From positions 1-6,690 of the forward strand of contig CALFSF010000512.1 of the NCBI GenBank assembly GCA_937917025.1: a stretch of DNA of 6,690 nucleotides, in the 5' to 3' direction. The notes under the pieces are model-generated. The model was not told the DNA's origin, did no database searches, and was given only the letters and a program-made list of their open reading frames with translations. The stretch is from an uncultured Paraburkholderia sp. GTDB taxonomy: Bacteria > Pseudomonadota > Gammaproteobacteria > Burkholderiales > Burkholderiaceae. Position numbers and translations under genes: made by a program. Within the stretch, counting starts at the first letter, position 1; each line of letters opens with the position of its first letter. Shown here piece by piece: positions 1 through 5,014 of this stretch.

Positions 1-368
1 CGGCGCTCCACGAACTTTTCGAGCAGGCGGCGATGCAGACCGTATGCATGAAGGCCCGCCTCATCAACCGGTGTCGCTTCGTCGACGTTCACCGGGTTCG
101 CGAACGTATCGACCGTGCTGATCAGGATGAACGTCCGGCAGCGGATGGTGTCCAGCCGGTCGATCAATCCGTCGATCTTCATGCGGTCGGCGACGGGCTC
201 GCGGTTCGCCAGCCACTTCTGTGCCGGCGCGCCGGCACAGATCACCGTGTCGAACGCGCGACCGTCGATCTGTTCGATATTGGTCGAGCGATAAAGCGCG
301 TCAAACGACGCCTGCCGGAGCAACGTGCCGCCGACGAAGCCCGAATAGCCGATCAGCGCGTTAGCCAT
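1..368 (-). CDS. NAD(P)-binding epimerase/dehydratase-like protein (extended SDR-like), C-terminus cut by window edge
   Basis: Translating the minus strand from ATG at 368-366 gives 122 full codons without a stop to the window edge, so only the N-terminal part is present. Residues 7-13 read GYSGFVG, a GxxGxxG dinucleotide-binding loop right at the N-terminus, followed by an alternating beta/alpha pattern. Residues 41-46 (TVICAG) and 80-86 (FILISTV) look like later Rossmann strands, the second ending in the Ser/Thr typical of the SDR active site. Y109-x-x-x-R113 falls where extended SDRs carry YxxxK, so the usual catalytic lysine appears to be arginine. The start overlaps the stop of the upstream FAD oxidoreductase gene by 8 bases (ATGGCTAA), and a GGGGTGG stretch lies just before the ATG, which supports coupled translation. 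A role in sugar or nucleotide-sugar modification is inferred from the neighbouring glycosyltransferase. Substrate and reaction cannot be told. It could be a non-catalytic NAD-binding relative. Confidence 0.78.
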   Translation of the reverse strand, partial: MANALIGYSGFVGGTLLRQASFDALYRSTNIEQIDGRAFDTVICAGAPAQKWLANREPVADRMKIDGLIDRLDTIRCRTFILISTVDTFANPVNVDEATPVDEAGLHAYGLHRRLLEKFVER

Positions 369-1554
369 AGACCACCCCGGTTTCGCCGACGCGATGACTA
401 TCGCTGTAGTGCTGCGCTGCTTCGTTGTCGAACGGTTGCGCGTCGAGCTTTTCAAGCACGTCGTAGATGTTGTCGATTTTGCCCCCGAGCACCGAGAAAC
501 ACCCCGGCAACTGCGGATGTTTCTCGAACAGAATGGGCCGTCCGTCATCGAGTTCGTTCTTCACGAGCACCGTCTTCACTTCAAAGAGCGACTCCACGTG
601 ACGCGCCCCGGCGAGCGAAGGCATATAACGCACGACGTCGCGCAGCATGCGCTCCACGCGGCTTTCACGCGCGTACGCGCTGAGCCGTTCGTAGGGATCC
701 ACGCCGGCGGCGTCGCTCCAGTTCAGATGCGGCGTGTACCGCACATGCGACAGCGAATGCAGCCCGCGCGCCGGGAACGGCATCGTTGAAAAGAACGGGC
801 CGTCCATGACCGTGACGCCCAGGTCCTGGAACCGGGACGGCACGTCGATCAATGCGATTTCGGCGATTTCCTGCTTCAGATCCGTCTGCGTTCCCGGATA
901 ATCCCCGCCGATCTGGTTGAGTCCGCTGTACGTGCAGTTAAAGACGTAGTTGCATGGAACCGGCTCGCGCGTCCCGTCGCCGTGCCGCACGGCGACCGTG
1001 AGCGCGGAACCGTCACCGCGCAGCACCTCCATGACGCGCGCGCCGGTACGCACCTGCACGCCGCATTCGTCGAGCGCGTGGCGGGCCCATGCGGCGAGCC
1101 TGCCGGCGTCGAACGCATACTCCTCGACCAGAAACACGTCTTCGATCAGCCGGGGCTCGAAAAGCGCGCGCAGTGCGGGCGGCGCGGGCCGGATGTTCGC
1201 GCCGATCTCATGGCAGAAGCGCTCGAACTGCCGCGCGGTCACCCTGGAGTTATGACGGGCGATGGCGTAAAGCTTGGTGAAATCGCGCTTCACCGCATCG
1301 GGCCAATCGAGAACGAACTTCCGGAGATTGATCCGGCTTCGATAGGCGGTCGTGAAACTGCGTGGATAGTGATACCCGTTGTGAATGCGCGCCTGGTTGT
1401 TGAAGGACGCGCGCCCGAGCAGCGCGTCTTCACGTTCGACGAGCGTGACGCGCTTCATCCCGCGCGTTTTCACAAGGTAAGCGGCAATCGTCGTGCCGTA
1501 AAAACCGCCACCGATGACGACGGCATCCTGAACGGCTTCGGGGATCGGCATCAT
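361..1554 (-). CDS. FAD-dependent oxidoreductase, DAO-like fold, substrate unknown
   Basis: A 397-residue protein. Residues 12-20 (VVIGGGFYG) form the GxGxxG-type FAD-binding loop after a beta strand, and E40 at the end of the second strand (TLVER) would bind the ribose. Residues 52-66 (NNQARIHNGYHYPRS) occupy the place of the SxxxHGGxRY-type segment that contacts FAD in DAO/GlpD-type flavoproteins. Near the C-terminus, residues 351-362 (GCFSVLGGKIDN) resemble the second FAD-contacting glycine motif of the fold. No signal peptide or membrane segment is visible, so it should be cytosolic. The start is the ATG overlapping the glycosyltransferase stop as ATGA. A second ATG follows at once and could also be used. 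No strong ribosome binding site precedes it, which fits translational coupling. The family is clear. The substrate is not: the place between a glycosyltransferase and an SDR-like gene suggests oxidation of a sugar or amino-sugar intermediate, but this is inference. Confidence 0.88.
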   Translation of the reverse strand: MMPIPEAVQDAVVIGGGFYGTTIAAYLVKTRGMKRVTLVEREDALLGRASFNNQARIHNGYHYPRSFTTAYRSRINLRKFVLDWPDAVKRDFTKLYAIARHNSRVTARQFERFCHEIGANIRPAPPALRALFEPRLIEDVFLVEEYAFDAGRLAAWARHALDECGVQVRTGARVMEVLRGDGSALTVAVRHGDGTREPVPCNYVFNCTYSGLNQIGGDYPGTQTDLKQEIAEIALIDVPSRFQDLGVTVMDGPFFSTMPFPARGLHSLSHVRYTPHLNWSDAAGVDPYERLSAYARESRVERMLRDVVRYMPSLAGARHVESLFEVKTVLVKNELDDGRPILFEKHPQLPGCFSVLGGKIDNIYDVLEKLDAQPFDNEAAQHYSDSHRVGETGVVYG

Positions 1555-2576
1555 GCAACCCGCTGGGCTGGCTGATTCGCGACGTGCGCCGGCAGCGGCG
1601 CGACTTCCTCGATATTGAGTTTCTCGCAGCGGGTCATGCGCGCGCTCGTGAATTCATGACTGACGTGATAGAGCGGGTGCTCGTCCGAGACGCTGTCGAC
1701 ATGCAGGATGTATTCGCCGAGCACGAGCAGCACGAGCGAGATCAGAAAGAACATCCCCGACTGCTGCAGCGAGAGGCTGACCCAGCCAGGCGCGACATCG
1801 GTCTTGAAGAGGCCGATCGCGACGACGTAGAACGAGTACAGCAGATTCGCGACCGCGCCGAAGACCGACAGGCACGTGACGAGCCGCATCGGCGTGCGGG
1901 TCGTCGATACGAGCAGCCGCATGGCGAGATCGACGCTTTCGCCGAGGCGCTTGACGCGAAACGCCTTCGATTGCGCCTTGTATTTCAGGTTGGCGCGCTT
2001 GAAGCCGGCCGTCGCCGGCAAATGCCGGTAGCTCATCGCTGGCTGGCGATGCTGCAGGATGAAATTGACCACCTGCTTGCTCAGCACGCGATACGGCGGT
2101 GCCTCTTTCGCGAGGTGAATGCCGTTGAGCTTTTCGTAGGACCAGTGAAACGCCGCGCATGCGAGGCGATACGTCAGGCTCTGCGGCGGCGCCTGCTCGT
2201 TCTGCGCGAATACCACGTCGATTCCGCTGACGGATTTTTCGAGCATCGCCGGCAGGAACCCGATGTCGTCGGTGAGCGGATCGAGCACGGCCACGTAATC
2301 GCCGAGTGCGTTTTCCAGACCGACCCACGACGCCGTATCGATATCGACCGTTTTCGTCAGGACGAACGCCTGCAGGTTCGGCAGCCCGTTTTCGCTCGTG
2401 AGGCTGCGCAGCACCGACACGCTGTCGTCGCTCGGCGCGTTGGCCACGACGATCAGTTCGTAATCACGCACGAGCGCCGACACGCACGAAGCCGCGTCCG
2501 ACAGGATCGCCTCGAGATTGTCGGACTGCTCCCGCACGACGAACACCACCGACAGAAAGACTGGAAAGAACGGCAT
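1551..2576 (-). CDS. GT2-like glycosyltransferase with two C-terminal membrane helices (GtrB/DPM-like layout)
   Basis: A 341-residue protein with the layout of polyprenyl-phosphate glycosyltransferases: an N-terminal GT-A domain (about residues 1-215) and two hydrophobic helices at about 232-257 and 273-293, then a cytosolic tail. Strand motifs are recognisable (PVFLSVVFVV at 5-14, YELIVVANAPSDD at 39-51, GDYVAVLDPLTDD at 92-104). They are divergent: the usual VVDDGS is VVANAPS, and the usual DxD is DPL, leaving D99 as the likely metal ligand. I chose the ATG at 2576 because GAGAGG lies 7 bases upstream (2584-2589) and the GT domain begins at once. The frame stays open upstream with ATGs at 2606, 2636 and 2822, but those have no good ribosome binding site and the extra residues look non-coding. 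It heads the three-gene operon. By family it would move a sugar from a nucleotide donor to a lipid carrier at the inner membrane; donor and acceptor are unknown. An inactive or altered transferase is possible. Confidence 0.85.
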   Translation of the reverse strand: MPFFPVFLSVVFVVREQSDNLEAILSDAASCVSALVRDYELIVVANAPSDDSVSVLRSLTSENGLPNLQAFVLTKTVDIDTASWVGLENALGDYVAVLDPLTDDIGFLPAMLEKSVSGIDVVFAQNEQAPPQSLTYRLACAAFHWSYEKLNGIHLAKEAPPYRVLSKQVVNFILQHRQPAMSYRHLPATAGFKRANLKYKAQSKAFRVKRLGESVDLAMRLLVSTTRTPMRLVTCLSVFGAVANLLYSFYVVAIGLFKTDVAPGWVSLSLQQSGMFFLISLVLLVLGEYILHVDSVSDEHPLYHVSHEFTSARMTRCEKLNIEEVAPLPAHVANQPAQRVA

Positions 2577-2583
2577 TCGAATA

Positions 2584-2589
2584 CCTCTC
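2584..2589 (-). promoter_or_regulatory. Ribosome binding site that sets the glycosyltransferase start
   Basis: GAGAGG on the minus strand, 7 bases before the ATG at 2576. The alternative in-frame ATGs at 2606, 2636 and 2822 have no comparable purine-rich site, so this decides the start. Confidence 0.7.
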
Positions 2590-2944
2590 GAACGTAGGTT
2601 CGTCATGAGTGGCGAATTGTTTTCGATCTGTTGCATCGCGAAAACGACGCCGGGCACGAGGCCGGGCGTGTACGCGTTCCAGTCTGCCCGGGGGCGCTCC
2701 AGCCAGTATTCCGCGGGTTCCCCGCCGGCTCCGCGTGCGGCCGGCACATCCGAACCCTGCATTGCCCCCGATGCGTTGATCCTAAGGAAGAGACGGACGG
2801 GTGGCCGTGCGCGAGCGAACATTGCGCCGCAGATAGGCCGATATGGAAAACACCGACGCGCGCCCCAGCCGGCGCGGCGCGACCGGAACCCCAGCCATGG
2901 CGGGACCCGCGCCGGCCGGTCATCGTGATTCCCTGGAATGATCC

Positions 2945-2973
2945 TTGCGTCGGCGCGCGCCGTCGCCTATAAC
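2945..2973 (+). promoter_or_regulatory. Predicted sigma70 promoter facing the mechanosensitive channel gene
   Basis: TTGCGT (2945-2950) and TATAAC (2968-2973) are separated by exactly 17 bases, and the -10 box differs from consensus at only the last base. Transcription would start near 2980, giving a leader of about 224 bases before the channel gene at 3204. That is long, so a second, closer promoter or a leader with its own function is possible. A TTGACC at 3148-3153 was considered as a closer -35 but has no matching -10. Confidence 0.45.
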
Positions 2974-3194
2974 ATCCGAAGATATCGCTTCCCCGGATCC
3001 GCCCGTCGCGCGCCGTCGGGCATTGTTTTGTGCGTCGCCCAGTCTGTGTTTGCTGTCGTCAACAACATCGTCACAAAAGAGACAAACGGATCGCGGCGTT
3101 CGGCCGGCTTGCCGGTCACGCAGGGTTGGATTCACGCCGCGCATCGGTTGACCGATCGAATCGAAACAGGCCGTTCAACACAACCGAAACAAGC

Positions 3195-3198
3195 GAGG
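3195..3198 (+). promoter_or_regulatory. Ribosome binding site supporting the GTG start of the channel gene
   Basis: GAGG lies 5 bases before GTG at 3204. No such site precedes the upstream in-frame ATG at 3030 or the downstream ATG at 3234, so the GTG is preferred. Confidence 0.65.
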
Positions 3199-3203
3199 AC
3201 ACC

Positions 3204-4016
3204 GTGGATCTCGAAACCGTACGCGTATTCATCATGACCCGTGGCATCGACTTCGGCACCAAGGTGCTCGGGGCGATCGTGTTGTGGATTATCGGGCGCT
3301 GGGTCATCACGCTGATCACCGGGCTGCTGCGCAAGGTCCTCGCGCGCAACGGGCGTGTCGATCCGACGCTCGCGCACTACCTCGGCTCGATTCTCAGCGG
3401 GTTGTTGAACCTGCTGCTGATTCTCGCCGTGCTGCAGGTGTTCGGTGTGCAGACGACGTCGTTCGCCGCGCTCCTCGCCGGCCTCGGTCTTGCCATCGGC
3501 ACGGCGTGGGGCGGCCTGCTCGCGCACTTCGCGGCGGGCATCTTCATGCAGGTGCTGCGGCCTTTCAAGGTCGGCGACTTCGTGACCGCCGGCGGCGTGA
3601 CGGGCACGGTCAGCGAGCTTGGCCTCTTCGGCACGACGATCGTGACGCCGGACAACGTCACGACCATCATCGGCAACAACAAGATCTTCTCCGACACGAT
3701 CTCGAACTACAGCGTGCTGCCCGTACGTCGCGTGGAGCTGACGGCGAAGGTCGCGAACGGCGTCGATCCCATCGATGCGGCGAACCGCCTGCGCGCCGCG
3801 ATCGCGAAGATTCCGAACGTGGCGGACACGCCCGCGCCGGATATCGAGGTGCTGTCGTTTACGCCGGAAGGGCCGCTCCTCTGCGTGCGGCCGTATGCGC
3901 ATACGGATAACTACTGGCAGGTCTATTTCGACACGAACCGCGCGATCATCGAGACGTTCAGGGAAGCCGGCTATCCGACGCCCGAGACGCCCGTCGTGCG
4001 CCGCTCTGCGGCCTGA
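3204..4016 (+). CDS. Small-conductance mechanosensitive channel, MscS family
   Basis: A 270-residue protein, close to the 286 residues of E. coli MscS, with the same layout. TM1 lies at about 22-42, TM2 at 59-82, and the pore-lining TM3 at 87-121, ending in the family signature LRPFKVGDFV. A beta domain follows (GTVSELGLFGTTIVTPDN, then IIGNNKIFSDTISNYS) and then an alpha/beta cytosolic vestibule. Such channels open under membrane tension to release solutes during hypo-osmotic shock. The start is GTG at 3204, with GAGG at 3195-3198 spaced 5 bases away. The frame remains open upstream to 3030, but that part does not look coding. ATG at 3234 is a weaker alternative without a ribosome binding site. 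In TM3, L96 matches E. coli L105, but the position of L109, the other half of the hydrophobic lock, is T100. The gene is transcribed alone and ends at a shared bidirectional terminator. Family assignment is firm; the exact paralogue is not. Confidence 0.93.
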   Translation: MDLETVRVFIMTRGIDFGTKVLGAIVLWIIGRWVITLITGLLRKVLARNGRVDPTLAHYLGSILSGLLNLLLILAVLQVFGVQTTSFAALLAGLGLAIGTAWGGLLAHFAAGIFMQVLRPFKVGDFVTAGGVTGTVSELGLFGTTIVTPDNVTTIIGNNKIFSDTISNYSVLPVRRVELTAKVANGVDPIDAANRLRAAIAKIPNVADTPAPDIEVLSFTPEGPLLCVRPYAHTDNYWQVYFDTNRAIIETFREAGYPTPETPVVRRSAA

Positions 4017-4085
4017 CCTGACGGGTCGCCTGGTCGTCGGGCGGTTCCAATGGACATAGCGGCATAGAGACGCAATGCCAAACGA

Positions 4086-4121
4086 AAAACGGCGTCGCAG
4101 TTCACACTGCGACGCCGTTTT
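4086..4121. terminator. Bidirectional intrinsic terminator between the channel gene and dedA
   Basis: A perfect inverted repeat: the left arm at 4086-4100 pairs with the right arm at 4107-4121 over 15 bases, with the loop TTCACA (a T-A pair can extend the stem to 16). The left arm starts with an A run and the right arm ends TTTTCTC, so each strand has a GC-rich stem followed by a U-rich tract. It lies 69 bases after the channel stop codon and 36 bases after the dedA stop codon, as expected for two convergent genes sharing one terminator. Confidence 0.92.
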
Positions 4122-4157
4122 CTCATGCCCGCCGCGCGAGGCCGGCGAGCCGCGGCA

Positions 4158-4844
4158 TCACTGTCCGCCGGGCTTGCTCGCGGTGTTTGCGGTTGAGTTC
4201 TTGCGCATCATCTTCCACAGCGCGCCCAGCACGACCGGCACGATCGCGGCGCCGATACCGACCAGCACGATCACGTTCAGATACTGGCGAATGAACGGAA
4301 TATTGCCGAAGAAATAACCGAGCAGCACGAGCAGCAGCACCCAGAACAGCGCGCCCGTGAAATTGAAGAACTGGAAGCGCCGCACGCTCATGGCCGACGC
4401 GCCCGCGACGAACGGCGCGAACGTGCGCACCACCGGAATGAAGCGTGCGAGGACGATGGTCTTGCCACCGTGCCGCTCGTAGAAGTCATGCGTCTTCTGA
4501 AGCGCCGCGCGATCGAGAAAGCGGTCGAGCCCCGGTATATGGGTGTTGAACACCTTCGGACCGATCGCCCGGCCGATCATGTAGTTGACGGTATTGCCGA
4601 GCACCGCCGCGACGAGCAGCAGGCCGATCAGCAGCGGCAGGCTCATCTCGCCCGTCGCGCAGAACGCGCCGCCGATAAACAGCAGCGAATCGCCCGGCAG
4701 GAACGGCAGCACGACGAGCCCCGTCTCGCAGAAGACGATCAAGAACAGCACGACATAGACCCACGTGCCGTATTCATGGATGAACACACCCAGAAACTTG
4801 TCGATGTGCAGGACAAGGTTGAAGAACTGTAGCAGCGTGTCCAA
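4158..4844 (-). CDS. dedA: DedA family membrane protein (VTT domain), probable undecaprenyl-phosphate transporter/flippase
   Basis: A 228-residue membrane protein that aligns with E. coli DedA (219 residues) from its first residues (DTLLQFFNLVLHID) almost to the end. Signature segments are FCETGLVVLPFLPGDSLLF (38-56), GNTVNYMIGRAIG (83-95), THDFYERHGGKT (118-129) and ARFIPVVRTFAPFVAG (133-148). The acidic residues E40 and D52 and the arginines R134 and R140 match those needed for function in E. coli YqjA. DedA proteins act in the inner membrane; members have been linked to recycling of undecaprenyl phosphate, membrane potential and, in Burkholderia, polymyxin resistance. The start is TTG at 4844, with AAAGGA 6 bases upstream. 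The frame extends to an ATG at 4916, but the added 24 residues do not match the family and that ATG lacks a good ribosome binding site. The gene is monocistronic, convergent with the channel gene and divergent from mutL. Family identity is firm; transport by this particular member is inferred. Confidence 0.95.
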   Translation of the reverse strand: MDTLLQFFNLVLHIDKFLGVFIHEYGTWVYVVLFLIVFCETGLVVLPFLPGDSLLFIGGAFCATGEMSLPLLIGLLLVAAVLGNTVNYMIGRAIGPKVFNTHIPGLDRFLDRAALQKTHDFYERHGGKTIVLARFIPVVRTFAPFVAGASAMSVRRFQFFNFTGALFWVLLLVLLGYFFGNIPFIRQYLNVIVLVGIGAAIVPVVLGALWKMMRKNSTANTASKPGGQ

Positions 4845-4850
4845 AAAGCG

Positions 4851-4856
4851 TCCTTT
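4851..4856 (-). promoter_or_regulatory. Ribosome binding site supporting the TTG start of dedA
   Basis: AAAGGA on the minus strand, 6 bases before TTG at 4844. This near-consensus site, together with the alignment of the first residues with E. coli DedA, favours TTG over the upstream ATG at 4916. Confidence 0.75.
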
Positions 4857-4914
4857 ATATGCAGAGTGCGCCGGGCAGCGAAAATACGCCCGAAGCGGTG
4901 AAATTGACCGCGCC

Positions 4915-4943
4915 ATGATACCGAAAGTGCCAGCCGGGCTGAA
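4915..4943 (-). promoter_or_regulatory. Possible sigma70 promoter for dedA
   Basis: On the minus strand TTCAGC (4943-4938) and TATCAT (4920-4915) are 17 bases apart. The -10 matches consensus at five of six positions and the -35 at three. Transcription would start near 4908, giving a leader of about 64 bases that contains the AAAGGA site. If right, the ATG at 4916 lies upstream of the transcript start and cannot be the start codon. Confidence 0.35.
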
Positions 4944-5002
4944 TTAATTGAGTGCGCGCGGCCACATCCAGTGGCTGAAAGAGACGCCTCTCGCCAAGTC
5001 GC

Positions 5003-5008
5003 TATAAT
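5003..5008 (+). promoter_or_regulatory. Consensus -10 box (TATAAT) directly before mutL
   Basis: A perfect TATAAT ends six bases before the mutL ATG at 5015. The usual distance from -10 box to transcription start would put the first base at or next to the A of the ATG. The -35 is poor: GAGACG at 4981-4986 with a 16-base spacer is the best I see. No ribosome binding site separates the box from the ATG. Confidence 0.5.
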
Positions 5009-5014
5009 TTCGGC

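Larger units (their letters stand above)
2577..3203. other. Divergent intergenic region, no convincing gene
   Basis: This stretch separates the minus-strand glycosyltransferase operon from the plus-strand channel gene. Open frames cross it on both strands, but their translations are rich in Arg, Ala, Pro and Gly without motifs, as expected for random GC-rich frames. The right half (about 3030-3100) is visibly less GC-rich than the rest. The only regulatory element I can support is the rightward promoter at 2945-2973. I found no convincing sigma70 promoter for the leftward operon, though one must lie here or within the extended reading frame. I see no repeat, tRNA or clear hairpin terminator. 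Confidence 0.6.

Noticed and set aside
33..683. 216-codon plus-strand open frame at the left edge
   Set aside because: It spans two minus-strand genes with clear flavin and NAD motifs, and its own translation is Arg-rich and motif-free.
1584..2597. 337-codon open frame antisense to the glycosyltransferase gene
   Set aside because: The composition (Arg, Asp, Glu, His, Gln) is that of a shadow frame, with no recognisable domain; the opposite strand has membrane helices and GT motifs.
2928..2939. ATTCC-CT-GGAAT palindrome as an operator
   Set aside because: The match does not extend beyond five bases per arm and no second copy was found nearby.
2518..2972. Small plus- and minus-strand open frames in the divergent region
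   Set aside because: No ribosome binding sites, no motifs, and overlapping frames on both strands of similar composition. None stands out as coding.
3104..3115. CCGGC-TT-GCCGG inverted repeat in the channel leader
   Set aside because: Five base pairs with a two-base loop and no T run. Such short GC palindromes are expected by chance here.
3132..3902. 256-codon open frame antisense to the channel gene
   Set aside because: Same reason: the translation is a run of charged residues mirroring the MscS codons.
4854..4882. TTCGCT-N17-TATAAA as a dedA promoter
   Set aside because: Transcription would begin near 4847, after the AAAGGA ribosome binding site, so it could not serve the TTG start well.
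4904..4909. TTGACC as a -35 box for mutL
   Set aside because: No acceptable -10 hexamer lies 16-18 bases downstream; the TATAAT at 5003 is much too far away.
4917..4936. Possible sigma54 site (TGGCAC) on the minus strand upstream of dedA
   Set aside because: The -24 half is good, but the bases at the -12 position read GTATC rather than TTGCA, so the required GC is absent.
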